From assembly GCF_001458415.1 (NCBI RefSeq), contig NZ_CYSD01000037.1, forward strand, positions 2,501 through 66,500: a stretch of 64,000 bases of DNA. Direction: 5' to 3'. The notes under the pieces are model-generated. The model was not told where the DNA came from and did no database searches. It was given only the letters and a program-made list of their open reading frames with translations. The position numbers and the translations under genes are program-made. Within the stretch, counting starts at the first letter, position 1, and the number at the start of each line of letters is the position of its first letter. Positions 24,141 to 32,901 of the stretch are shown in pieces. This DNA comes from Tritonibacter multivorans. GTDB taxonomy: Bacteria > Pseudomonadota > Alphaproteobacteria > Rhodobacterales > Rhodobacteraceae.

Positions 24141-24959
24141 TCAGTCATGGCTCACCCCCAGATAGGCATCGATCACCGCCTGATTGTTGCGCACCTCATC
24201 CGGCGTGCCATCGCCAATCTTGCGGCCATAATCCATCACGACCACCCGGTCGCTCAGGTCCATCACCACGCCCATGTCATGTTCGATCAGGGCAATGGTG
24301 GTGCCAAATTCATCATTCACATCAAGGATAAAGCGGCTCATGTCCTCTTTCTCCTCGACGTTCATCCCCGCCATGGGCTCATCCAACAGCAGCAGTTTGG
24401 GTTCGGCCGCCAGGGCCCGCGCCAGCTCGACGCGTTTCTTCAACCCATAAGGCAGGCGCGCCACCGGGGTTTTGCGGATCGCCTGAATTTCCAGGAAATC
24501 GATGATCCGCTCCACCACCTCGCGGTTGGCGGTCTCTTCGGCCTCGGCCCGCCCCTTCCACAAGGCTTGCTGGAAGATATTGGTCTTCATATGGTTCAGG
24601 CGGCCGGTCATCACATTGTCCAGAACACTCATGCCCTCAAACAGGGCGATGTTCTGGAACGTCCGCGCAATGCCTTGGCGTGCCACTTCATAGGGGCGCA
24701 GAGGTTTGCGTTTGGCCCCATGAAACCAGACCTCGCCCTCCTGCGGCACATAAAACCCGGAAATCACATTCAGCATCGACGATTTACCGGCGCCATTGGG
24801 CCCAATGATCGCGCGGATTTCACCCTCGCGAATGTCAAAAGAAATATCCTTGATCGCCACCACACCACCAAAGCGCAGGGTGATGTTCTTCATCTCCATG
24901 ACCACGCCGCCAATGGTGCGGCCGTCTTCGGTCACATAACCTTCTGCTGCATCAAACAT
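24141..24959 (-). CDS. livG: Liv-type ABC transporter ATP-binding protein (LivG-like)
   Basis: The 272-residue ATPase has Walker A GPNGAGKSS, the insertion after it typical of LivG (RTFQNIALFEGMSVLDNVM), a degenerate signature LPYGLKKRVELARAL, Walker B LLLDEPMAGM and H-loop IEHDMGVVMDLSD. The N-terminus carries about 20 extra residues before the beta strand. GGAGGAAAA precedes the start. It lies 75 bases after the synthetase gene. Confidence 0.93.
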   Translation of the reverse strand: MFDAAEGYVTEDGRTIGGVVMEMKNITLRFGGVVAIKDISFDIREGEIRAIIGPNGAGKSSMLNVISGFYVPQEGEVWFHGAKRKPLRPYEVARQGIARTFQNIALFEGMSVLDNVMTGRLNHMKTNIFQQALWKGRAEAEETANREVVERIIDFLEIQAIRKTPVARLPYGLKKRVELARALAAEPKLLLLDEPMAGMNVEEKEDMSRFILDVNDEFGTTIALIEHDMGVVMDLSDRVVVMDYGRKIGDGTPDEVRNNQAVIDAYLGVSHD

Positions 24960-25034
24960 TGTTTTCCTCCGGGCGGACCCTCATGGGACGGTGGGCGGGG
25001 CGAGGCCCGCAGGGCGAGCGCCGAACCAGCCGTC

Positions 25035-26999
25035 TCATTCCGCTGCCATCTTCTGAACCGAGACCACCTCGGCATCCACACACGCCAAGGTCGCGCTGAT
25101 CGCCCCCTTGCGCCCGTCCTCATAAGTCACCTCTGTGGTGGTAGAGACCTCGGCCAACCCGCCATAAAGCGCGTCAATAATGTCGGCGAATTTCTCCTCC
25201 ACGATGCGGCGGCGCACCTTGCGGGTCCGGGTCATTTCACCGTCATCAGCGTCCAGTTCTTTGTGCAAAACCACAAAGCGGTGGATCTGGCAGCCCGACA
25301 GCATCTCGTCCTGCGCGACAGAGGCATTCACCGCCGCCACATGGCCCGCAATCGTCTCGAGCACGGCAGGATGCCCCGCCAGCTCCTGATAAGAGGCATA
25401 GGCGATATTGTTGCGTTCGGCCCAGTTGCCCACGGCCACAAGGTCGATATTGATAAAGGCCACACAGGTCTCGCGCTCATTGCCAAACAGCACGGCCTCC
25501 AGAATGTCAGGGTAGAACTTCAGCTTGTTCTCGACGTATTTCGGCGCAAACATCGCGCCATTTGCCAGTTTGCCCACATCCTTGGCCCGGTCGATGATCC
25601 GCAAATGGCCCGAGGATTCCTCGATGAACCCCGCATCGCCCGTCGCAACCCAGCCCTCGGCATCCTTTGTGCCTGCGGTGCTGTCGGGATTGTTGAAATA
25701 CTCTACAAACACACCGGGAGAGCGATAGAAAATCTCGCCCGTGTCCTCGATCTTCAGCTCCACCGCGGGCGAAGGCACGCCCACGGTGTCTGCCCGCACC
25801 TGACCGTCAGGCTGCTGGGTGATAAACACCGTCGCCTCGGTCTGACCGTACAATTGCTTCAGGTTGATCCCGAGCGAGCGGTAAAAGGCAAAGATCTCCG
25901 GCCCGATCGCCTCCCCCGCGGTATAGCCCACACGAATGCGGCCATAGCCCAGCGTGTCTTTCAGCGGACCATAGACCAGCAGATTGCCAAGGCTGTATTT
26001 CACCCGGTCCAGCAGCCCCACGGGGTTGCCGTCCAGAATGTCACCGCCGACCTTCTTGGCGTGCTCCAGAAAATGATGGAACATCCGCCGCTTCAGCGCG
26101 CCCGCATCTTCCATGCGGATCATCACATTGGTCAGCTGGCCTTCGAACACGCGCGGCGGCGCAAAGAAATAGCTCGGCCCGATTTCACGCAGATCGGTCA
26201 TCATCGTATCCGCGCTTTCGGGGCAGTTCACGCAGAAGCCGCACCAATACGCCTGACCAACGGAAAAGATGAAATCCCCCACCCAGGCCAGCGGCAGATA
26301 AGATAGGATCTCTTCGCTCTGGGTCAGCGCATCAAAATCACCCGAATTCTTCGAGGTCTCGATCACATTGCGGTTGGACAGCACCACGCCCTTGGGCTTG
26401 CCGGTGGTGCCGGATGTGTACAGCATCACGCAGATGCTGTCGTAACTCAGCGCCCCTGTGCGCGCGGCCAGTTCACCCGACAGCTCATCGCGGGCCGCCC
26501 GGCCCTGATCCTGCACATGGGCAAACTCATGCAGCGTCCGATGGTCGTATTTGCGCAGGCCCCGCGGGTCCACATAGATCACATGCTGAAGGTTCTTCAG
26601 CCGATCCTGCACCTCGATCACCTTGTCGACCTGTTCCTGATCGCCCGCAATCACATAAGACGCACCGCAGTTTTCCAGCACATAGGCCATCTCTTCCGAC
26701 ACCGCATCCTGATAGAGCGGAACGGGCACAGCGCCAACGCTTTGTGCCGCAACCATTGACCAGTACAGCGACGGGCGGTTGCGCCCGATAATGGCAATGA
26801 AATCGCCGGGCTGAACGCCCAAGTTTATCAGACCCAGCGCCAGCGCCTCGATCTCTTCTGCGGTCTCGGCCCAGGTCCAGCTCTGCCAGATGCCAAACTC
26901 TTTCTCCCGGTAGGCCGGGCGGTTGGCAAATTGCGACGCATTGCGCGCAAGCAGTGCAGGGACCGAAGCAAACGCAGGGTTTGCGACAGGTTCCGTCAC
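25035..26999 (-). CDS. AMP-dependent long-chain-type acyl-CoA synthetase
   Basis: The 654-residue adenylate-forming enzyme has the P-loop YTSGTTGKPKGV, the A5 segment LYGQTEATVFI, the motif WVATGDAGF and the C-terminal lysine region RTRKVRRRIVEEKF. It should convert a fatty or aromatic acid to its CoA ester. The start is GTG at 26999, backed by GGGAGGAG six bases upstream. It is first in the operon and divergent from the kinase gene. Its place with a Liv-type transporter points to activation of the imported acid. Confidence 0.92.
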   Translation of the reverse strand: MTEPVANPAFASVPALLARNASQFANRPAYREKEFGIWQSWTWAETAEEIEALALGLINLGVQPGDFIAIIGRNRPSLYWSMVAAQSVGAVPVPLYQDAVSEEMAYVLENCGASYVIAGDQEQVDKVIEVQDRLKNLQHVIYVDPRGLRKYDHRTLHEFAHVQDQGRAARDELSGELAARTGALSYDSICVMLYTSGTTGKPKGVVLSNRNVIETSKNSGDFDALTQSEEILSYLPLAWVGDFIFSVGQAYWCGFCVNCPESADTMMTDLREIGPSYFFAPPRVFEGQLTNVMIRMEDAGALKRRMFHHFLEHAKKVGGDILDGNPVGLLDRVKYSLGNLLVYGPLKDTLGYGRIRVGYTAGEAIGPEIFAFYRSLGINLKQLYGQTEATVFITQQPDGQVRADTVGVPSPAVELKIEDTGEIFYRSPGVFVEYFNNPDSTAGTKDAEGWVATGDAGFIEESSGHLRIIDRAKDVGKLANGAMFAPKYVENKLKFYPDILEAVLFGNERETCVAFINIDLVAVGNWAERNNIAYASYQELAGHPAVLETIAGHVAAVNASVAQDEMLSGCQIHRFVVLHKELDADDGEMTRTRKVRRRIVEEKFADIIDALYGGLAEVSTTTEVTYEDGRKGAISATLACVDAEVVSVQKMAAE

Positions 27000-27116
27000 G
27001 GTAATCTCCTCCCAAGGATCTCCTCCAGACCGCGTCTGCCCCGCGATGCGCCCCTCCCCGGTCGCGTCGCAAGTCTCCTCCAGCGCCGTGAAGTCAATCT
27101 GCGGGATTAACCTGCG

Positions 27117-27144
27117 CTTAAATACTCACCGCATGTTGTCTCAA
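27117..27144 (-). promoter_or_regulatory. candidate promoter of the synthetase/transporter operon
   Basis: On the minus strand TTGAGA (27144-27139), 16 bases, TTTAAG (27122-27117). It lies in the 259-base gap between the synthetase and the sensor kinase, the likely regulatory region for both. Confidence 0.35.
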
Positions 27145-27258
27145 ATCTTACGAATTGTAACAGCGCTCCGATCCTGCGGCGAAACGCGCCAAGCCGGCCG
27201 GCGCGTCAGGCTTTGACCTTTGCTTTCAGCGTGCTAGCCATGAGGTCAGGGAGAGAGA

Positions 27259-29172
27259 ATGACGCAGACCAACAGTCAGCGCAGCAAGATGGTAGAGGCC
27301 GGGCTGAACCTGATCGCCCAGGCCCTGTCGATCTATGACCAGGACCTGCGCCTTGCCGCCTGCAACCGCCGCTTTCAGGAAATGTTCGATCTGCCCCGCG
27401 AATTGGTCAGCCCCGGCGCCAGTTTTGCCGACACCATCCGCCTGATTGCCGCCCGTGGTGATTATGGCGATCTGCCCGATCTGGATGACTTTGTCGCCCA
27501 GCGCGTCGCCCAAGCGCAGGCCTTCCAGCCGCATTATCTGGAACGCCGCCGCCCCAATGGGCAGATCATTTCAATCGAAGGGGCGCCGCTGCCGCAGGGC
27601 GGCTGGGTTGCGGTCTATACCGACATCACCCAGACCAAACGCGCCGAGGCGCTGTTGCGCGCCCGTTCTGCCGAATTGTCCGATCAGCTGTTGTCCCACG
27701 CCGAAGAGCTCTCGGGCACCAACCGCAAGCTCGCCGCCAGCATTTCCGCGCTCGAAGAGGCCAAGCGCCAACTGACCGAAACCGAAGCCCGCACCCGCCT
27801 CACCACCGAAATGATGCCCGCCCATATCGCCCATGTGGACGCCGAGGGCTGCTATACCTTTACCAATGGTCGGCTGGCCGATGTGTTTCCCAAACGCCCC
27901 GCCACCATCCTTGGCCGTCACATGCGCGAGGTTCTGGGCGACCACGCCTTCGCCCGCATCGAACCCAACCTCGCCGCCGCCTATACCGGCCAGAGCCCGG
28001 TGTTTGAATTCACCGAAGATCAGGACCGCCGCCGCCTGCGCGTGGCCTTTACGCCGGACGGTCAGGGCGGGGTTTACGTGCTGTCGATGGATGTGACCGA
28101 AGAAACCCAGGCCCGCGTCGCCCTGCAACAAAGCCGCCGCCGCGCGCTGGCCGCCCAGATGACCAGCGGGCTGGCGCATGATTTTTCCAACCTCCTGACC
28201 ATTATCCTCGGCATGCAGGGCAAACTGGCCCGCATGGACCTGCCCGAGGACGCGCAGGAACTGGTCACCGCAACCCTGTCTGCGGCGGATCGCGGCGGAC
28301 GGCTTTTGAAACGTCTGTCACAGGTCACCAGCCAGCGTGGCCTGCGCCCCGAGGCCTGCGATGTGCATGCCCTGCTGTCGGAACTCAAAATCCTCGCCTC
28401 CCCGGCGCTGCCGCGTGGGGTGGGCCTGTCGGTTCTGGACAACACCCCCGATCAGGCGCTGCTCTTGGACCCCGGTCGCCTGCAGGACGCGCTCTTGAAT
28501 CTGATCCTGAATGCCCGCGACGCCTGCGGCGCTTCTGGCCAGATCACCGTTGCCGCGCATCTGGTCGGGCAGACATGGCTGGAAATTTCGGTCGGGGACA
28601 CCGGCCCGGGGTTTTCGCAAGAGGCGCTGGAACAGGCGCTGAACCCGTTTTTCACCACCAAAGGGCAGGAAGGCTCGGGCCTTGGGCTGGCGATGGTCTA
28701 TGACATGGTGAAATCCGCAGGCGGCGACATTCGCGTTGGCAACACAGTCTCTGGCGCCAATGTCACCCTGCGCCTGCCCTACCGCGTCGCGCCCGAGGTT
28801 TCGGGGCGGATGGTTCTTCTGGTCGAAGACACGCCAGAGCTGCGCGAAACCATCCGCGAATTGCTAATGGCCCTTGGCTGCGCGGTGGTCGAAGCCGCCA
28901 GTTTGGAAGAGGCCACCGCCCTTCTGGCCGACCTGCCCGACATTGCGCTGGTGCTGTCCGATATCCGCCTGCGCGGATCGGGCACCGGGGTTGATCTGGC
29001 CCGCCAAATCCCCGACGACGGCCCGCCCGTGGTGCTGATGACCTCGCTGCCGCCGGAAGACCCGCTGCGCCAGAACGCCGCCCGCGCCTATCCCGTTCTG
29101 CCCAAACCCTTTGACAGCAAACAGCTCTCTGCGCTGCTGATGCCGCAAGCCCGCCCCGGAGCCAAAACATGA
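27259..29172 (+). CDS. hybrid sensor histidine kinase with PAS domains and receiver
   Basis: The 637-residue protein appears soluble. In order: PAS_7-type sensor (about 10-130), a coiled linker, a second PAS (about 175-285), a histidine-phosphotransfer helix with His307 (SGLAHDFSNLL), an ATPase domain (NLILNARDAC, DTGPGF, GSGLGLAMVYD), and a C-terminal receiver with Asp568 (VLSDIRLRG). GGGAGAGAG precedes the ATG. It overlaps the response-regulator gene by four bases. Without membrane helices it should sense an internal signal; being divergent from the acid transporter operon it may report its substrate or a CoA ester. Confidence 0.92.
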   Translation: MTQTNSQRSKMVEAGLNLIAQALSIYDQDLRLAACNRRFQEMFDLPRELVSPGASFADTIRLIAARGDYGDLPDLDDFVAQRVAQAQAFQPHYLERRRPNGQIISIEGAPLPQGGWVAVYTDITQTKRAEALLRARSAELSDQLLSHAEELSGTNRKLAASISALEEAKRQLTETEARTRLTTEMMPAHIAHVDAEGCYTFTNGRLADVFPKRPATILGRHMREVLGDHAFARIEPNLAAAYTGQSPVFEFTEDQDRRRLRVAFTPDGQGGVYVLSMDVTEETQARVALQQSRRRALAAQMTSGLAHDFSNLLTIILGMQGKLARMDLPEDAQELVTATLSAADRGGRLLKRLSQVTSQRGLRPEACDVHALLSELKILASPALPRGVGLSVLDNTPDQALLLDPGRLQDALLNLILNARDACGASGQITVAAHLVGQTWLEISVGDTGPGFSQEALEQALNPFFTTKGQEGSGLGLAMVYDMVKSAGGDIRVGNTVSGANVTLRLPYRVAPEVSGRMVLLVEDTPELRETIRELLMALGCAVVEAASLEEATALLADLPDIALVLSDIRLRGSGTGVDLARQIPDDGPPVVLMTSLPPEDPLRQNAARAYPVLPKPFDSKQLSALLMPQARPGAKT

Positions 29173-29885
29173 CCCAATCCGACACCGCCCCGCTGGTTGC
29201 CATCCTCGATGACGAACCCGAGATCCGCCAGATCCTGTCGGACACGCTCGAAGCCGCAGGGCTGCGCACGCAATGCTTTGGCCGCGCCCGCGATTTTGAG
29301 GCCGCCCTGGCCCGTATCACGCCAGAACTCTGCCTGATTGACCTGTCCCTGCCCGACAGCGATGGGCTTGCGCTGGTACATCGGCTGGCGTTGGAAAAAG
29401 GCGCCAGCGTTATTATCATTTCCGGGCGCAGCCAGGTGCAGGATCGGATCACGGGGCTGGAACTGGGCGCTGAAGACTACATCACCAAACCCTTCGCCCC
29501 GACCGAAGTGCTGGCCCGCGTCCGCGCCCGCCTGCGTGACACATCCCGCGCCCCCGCCCCCCAAGGCGACACGGCGCAGTTTTCCGGCTGGCAGGCCCAT
29601 TTCGACCGCTATGTTCTGGTCGATGAGGCGGGCACAGAGGTCCCCTTTTCCCACGCCGAAGGCGCGGTGCTGCGGCTGTTTCTGGACAATCCCAAACGGC
29701 TGATTTCCCGCGCGCAAATGCAGGACAATCTGGGCGGCAGCGCCGGCGACAGCTTTGACCGCGCCATTGACGTGCGCATTTCCCGCCTGCGCGCCAAACT
29801 GGGCGAAGACCCAAAAAACCCCCGCCTGATCAAAACCATCTATGGCGCAGGCTATATCTTTGTGAGCGATGTGGACTGGGGCTGA
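29169..29885 (+). CDS. OmpR-type response regulator
   Basis: The 238-residue protein has a receiver (residues 8-122) with the acidic pair Asp14-Asp15, phospho-site Asp58 (CLIDLSLPDSDG), Thr/Ser and Lys of ITKPF, then a winged-helix DNA-binding domain ending in RLIKTIYGAGYIF. It overlaps the kinase gene by ATGA, so translation is coupled. It is the probable transcriptional output of the kinase, with the divergent synthetase/transporter promoter as the nearest target. Confidence 0.94.
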   Translation: MTQSDTAPLVAILDDEPEIRQILSDTLEAAGLRTQCFGRARDFEAALARITPELCLIDLSLPDSDGLALVHRLALEKGASVIIISGRSQVQDRITGLELGAEDYITKPFAPTEVLARVRARLRDTSRAPAPQGDTAQFSGWQAHFDRYVLVDEAGTEVPFSHAEGAVLRLFLDNPKRLISRAQMQDNLGGSAGDSFDRAIDVRISRLRAKLGEDPKNPRLIKTIYGAGYIFVSDVDWG

Positions 29886-29894
29886 CCCCGGTCT

Positions 29895-30338
29895 TTACAG
29901 CGGTGGCACCCGCATGCGCACCGGGCTCGACTTCACAATCGAGGTATGAGTTGTCGCTAGACGGGCAAACGTCTCAAGAATAGGGTCTAGTTCTGCAATA
30001 TCACGCAGCAGCATCCGAGCGACAAAGCCGTCTTCGCCAGTGACCTTGTCGCATTGCACAATCCGCTCATTCGCCTCGATCTGCTGTTCCAGCATGTGAC
30101 GTTTTCCCGGCAGCGGGCGAAAACGCACAATCGCCTCCAGACCGTAGCCCAGCGCAGCCGCCGACAACTCAACCCCAAAACCCTGGATCACACCAAGATC
30201 CTGCAGCCGCCGCACCCGTTCGCGAATGGTGGGCGCAGAGACCCCGGCTTCTGCCGCCAGATCCTTCCAGCTCACTCGGCCATCCCGCACCAGTGCCTTC
30301 AGCAGCGTGCGGTCCAGCGCATCCAATGGATCTTTCAT
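29895..30338 (-). CDS. Lrp/AsnC-family transcriptional regulator
   Basis: The 147-residue protein has an N-terminal helix-turn-helix (LLKALVRDGRVSWKDLAAEA, then SAPTIRERVRRLQDLGVIQG) and a C-terminal RAM ligand domain of which GEDGFVARMLLRDIAELD is the turn. Such regulators bind amino acids and often control a divergent LysE exporter. It is divergent from lysE by 130 bases that hold an inverted repeat. It converges with the response regulator by nine bases. Confidence 0.93.
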   Translation of the reverse strand: MKDPLDALDRTLLKALVRDGRVSWKDLAAEAGVSAPTIRERVRRLQDLGVIQGFGVELSAAALGYGLEAIVRFRPLPGKRHMLEQQIEANERIVQCDKVTGEDGFVARMLLRDIAELDPILETFARLATTHTSIVKSSPVRMRVPPL

Positions 30339-30355
30339 TCAAAGCCTCTTGCACA

Positions 30356-30382
30356 AAAATGCCAATGTATCGCTGGCATTTT
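30356..30382. promoter_or_regulatory. 9-9-9 inverted repeat, probable operator of the Lrp-type regulator
   Basis: AAAATGCCA (30356-30364), nine bases, TGGCATTTT (30374-30382), perfect. It starts 17 bases before the regulator's ATG and lies between it and lysE, a position for autoregulation. A second palindrome, GCCCATGGGC, is at 30415-30424. Confidence 0.5.
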
Positions 30383-30468
30383 CCCAATTTTTCCTTCGAA
30401 AGCAAAAGTACTTTGCCCATGGGCCTCCTTTAGTTTTCCACCATTGGATCACACGGAAAGGAAAGAAC

Positions 30469-31103
30469 ATGGGATGGTCGCTTTGGGCGTCTTTTGCATT
30501 GGTATCGGGGGTGAACATCATCACGCCCGGCCCGGCCCGGCCAACCTCAATACACTGCGTCGCGCGTTGCAATTGGGATGGGTCCGGGTGCTGCCGACAA
30601 TCTTTGGCAATGCGCTGGGGTTGGCGGTCGGCGGGCTTGCCTGCGCGTTTGGAGCCGGGGCCTTGGTGCTGGCTTCGGATCTGGCGTGGGCCCTGCTGCA
30701 AGGGCTGGGTGTGGTCTATCTCTTGTGGCTCGGCGGGAAACTATTGATCACACATGAAACGCTTCTTGTCGACGGCGCGAACGACCCAGCCGCACCGCGC
30801 GCTGCGCCCCTGTTTCGCGAGGCCTTCCTGCTCGCGGTCACAAACCCCAAGGCGCTGCTGTTCTACCTTGCGCTATTGCCGCAATCCCTGGACCCAACAA
30901 TGGGCGCAGGATGGGGGCTGGCCCTGCAGGCTGTCACCCTTGTCCTGACGTATTGCGCCCTGTCGATCCTATCGCTCAGCACCTATGCCGCACTTGCCAG
31001 CGCGCTGCGCAACCGGGTTATGACACAGGCGCGCTACACCGCGTTTCGCAGGGGGTCCGGCATTGTGATCCTCGCCTTCGCCCTGAAATTGCTGGTTGGC
31101 TAG
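30469..31103 (+). pseudogene. LysE-family exporter with frameshift at a CCCGG triplet repeat
   Basis: LysE/RhtB proteins export amino acids. The normal N-terminus MGWSLWASFALVSGVNIITP reads from ATG 30469 (after GGAAAGGAAAG) to the family motif PGPA; the rest (NLNTLRRALQLGWVRV through FALKLLVG) is in another frame. The break is at three tandem CCCGG units (30526-30540). With two units the gene would read through as 209 residues, the usual length. A second ATG at 30474 opens the downstream frame from the start, giving a 23-residue altered N-terminus. So the gene is broken, phase-variable, translated from the second start, or carries a sequencing error. Confidence 0.75.
30526..30540 (+). repeat. 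(CCCGG)3 short tandem repeat inside lysE
   Basis: Three units of CCCGG encode the PGPA turn in two frames. A unit of five bases shifts the frame whenever copy number changes by one, so slippage would switch the gene. Confidence 0.8.
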
Positions 31104-31226
31104 GCCGTCAGTTCGTGCCCTGCCATGTTCTTCGAAACACCACCCAGACCACCCGAAGCGGTCGGCGCTGCTGGCGTTAAGATCAAAAATCTTGCGAGAC
31201 CGAATCACCCTGCTAAAGTGAACGAC

Positions 31227-31454
31227 ATGACGACATGTCTGCTCTATCACCACCGCACGGCGCGGCGTGCCCGGTTCTACCGGGTGGAAATCGCCATGAC
31301 GCTGTTTGACGAGGTCTCGGTCCTGCGCGAATGGGGCGTGGCCGGTCATGAGGGCACCACCTGCATCCAAACCTTCGACAATCTGCGCGAAGCCTCCGAT
31401 GCAGCTGATGCCCATCGCGACCGCATGCTGCACCACGGCTACACGCGCCACTAA
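31227..31454 (+). CDS. stand-alone WGR-domain protein
   Basis: The 75-residue product is nearly only a WGR domain: RFYRVEIAMTLFDEVSVLREWGVAG, in which the first Arg-Phe-Tyr strand and the Trp-Gly-(Arg/Val) turn are visible, then the strand and the C-terminal helix SDAADAHRDRMLH (quoted in part). WGR domains occur in PARPs and in MolR and are thought to bind nucleic acid; here Val replaces the Arg of WGR. It is a single gene. Start at ATG 31227 is preferred because it begins the fold. Confidence 0.82.
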   Translation: MTTCLLYHHRTARRARFYRVEIAMTLFDEVSVLREWGVAGHEGTTCIQTFDNLREASDAADAHRDRMLHHGYTRH

Positions 31455-31604
31455 CCTCCGGCGGACCGACCCTGCGGCCCAAACACCCGCTGCGCGGCAT
31501 GCGGGTCGATGGCCTATTGCGTCGCATTTGCCCTTTTCAGCCCTTCCCGGCGCCCCTAGAACTCTGCTGACGAACGCAGCGCAGGCCGCAGGAAAGGATC
31601 GCCC

Positions 31605-32258
31605 ATGACCCAGATCACATTGGTGCGCCACGGACAGGCAAACACAGAGGCCCGGGACGAGATCAGCTATGACCGCCTGAGCCCCCTGGGCCATCAACAG
31701 GCGGGCTGGCTGGGCGATCATCTGCGTGACAGCCGCGACTATTTCACCCGCGTCTACAGCGGCACGCTCAACCGCCATGTCGAAACCGCCACCTCCATGG
31801 GCTATGGCGATGGGCTGGTGCAGGATCCGCGCCTGAACGAAATGAGCTATTTTCCCCTCGCCGAGGCGGTGGAGGCCCAGTATGGCACCCCGATCCCGAC
31901 CAATCGCGAAGGGTTCATTGACCATCTTCCCTATGTCTTTGACCTGTGGCAGCGCGACCAGATCGACGCGCCCTACGAGACATGGAACGATTTTGAGAGC
32001 CGCATCTCGGCCGCGCTGGTGGAAATCGCCGCAGGCGAAGGCCCGGCGCTGGTGGTGACCTCGGGTGGGCTGATTGGCATTGTCATGCGCCAGGCGCTGG
32101 GGCTGGACACCAAGGCGACCGCCCGTATGGTGCTTGCGGCCATGAACACCTCGGTCCATGTGCTGCATCAGATCGGCGGTCATTACACGCCGGTTCTGTA
32201 CAATGCAGTCCCCCATCTGGCCGATCCTGACCGCCATTTTGCCCGCACCCATCTTTGA
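31605..32258 (+). CDS. histidine phosphatase family protein
   Basis: The 217-residue phosphoglycerate-mutase-like enzyme carries the catalytic RHG motif (LVRHGQAN, His9) with a second arginine region SGTLNRHVETA and a later VVTSGGLIG in which the usual second histidine (VSHG) is replaced by Ser-Gly-Gly, a notable change. It should cleave phosphate esters if active; the missing histidine may reduce activity. Its stop is 17 bases before the GST start, so the two are probably one operon. Confidence 0.85.
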   Translation: MTQITLVRHGQANTEARDEISYDRLSPLGHQQAGWLGDHLRDSRDYFTRVYSGTLNRHVETATSMGYGDGLVQDPRLNEMSYFPLAEAVEAQYGTPIPTNREGFIDHLPYVFDLWQRDQIDAPYETWNDFESRISAALVEIAAGEGPALVVTSGGLIGIVMRQALGLDTKATARMVLAAMNTSVHVLHQIGGHYTPVLYNAVPHLADPDRHFARTHL

Positions 32259-32275
32259 AAAAGAGGACCGAGACA

Positions 32276-32887
32276 ATGCAGCTTTACTACGCCCCCAAGA
32301 CCATCTCTGTCGCCGTTGCCATTGCGCTGGAAGAGGCCGGGATCGAATACGAGACCGTACTGGTGGATTTCGCCGCCAAGGAACAGACCTCGGTTGCCTA
32401 TCAGCAGATCAACCCCAAAGGCCGCGTGCCTGCGCTGGCCTTTGATGGTGGTCTGCTGACCGAAACCGGCGCGCTCTTGGAATTCATTGCCGACCAGGAC
32501 GGCAACGACCTGCGCCCAACCGACCCCATTCTGGCGGCCCGTATGCGCGAGGTGATGTTCTATCTGGCCTCCACCATGCATGTGAACCACGCCCACAAGT
32601 TGCGCGGCGCCCGCTGGGCGAAGGAACGGTCCAGCTGGAAGGACATGCAGAAAATGGTGCCCAGCACCATGGCGGCCTCCTGCGACTACATCAGCCGCGC
32701 GGGGCTCCGCGGGCCATTTGTGCTGGGAGAGACGGTCTCGATCGCGGACTGCTACCTTTATGTGGTCTGCACCTGGCTGGAGGGCGATGGTGTGACCCTT
32801 GCCGACTTCCCCAAAATCCAGGCCTTCATGCAGGCCATGGAAGCCCGGCCCAGCGTGCGCGCCGTGTACGAGAAAGCGATGCTCTGA
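32276..32887 (+). CDS. glutathione S-transferase family protein
   Basis: The 203-residue protein has an N-terminal thioredoxin-like domain (MQLYYAPKTISVAVAIALEE, with the cis-proline loop GRVPAL and TETGALLEF that binds glutathione) and an all-helical C-terminal domain (ETVSIADCYLY). It could conjugate or isomerise electrophiles. AAGAGGACC precedes ATG 32276; an earlier ATG at 32255 overlaps the phosphatase stop but has no site of its own. A structured repeat element follows the stop. Confidence 0.9.
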   Translation: MQLYYAPKTISVAVAIALEEAGIEYETVLVDFAAKEQTSVAYQQINPKGRVPALAFDGGLLTETGALLEFIADQDGNDLRPTDPILAARMREVMFYLASTMHVNHAHKLRGARWAKERSSWKDMQKMVPSTMAASCDYISRAGLRGPFVLGETVSIADCYLYVVCTWLEGDGVTLADFPKIQAFMQAMEARPSVRAVYEKAML

Positions 32888-32901
32888 GCGGTGAACGGGT
32901 T

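Noticed and set aside
24129-26306. 725-codon plus-strand frame opposite livG and the synthetase
   Set aside because: Antisense shadow; both genes on the minus strand carry complete catalytic motifs.
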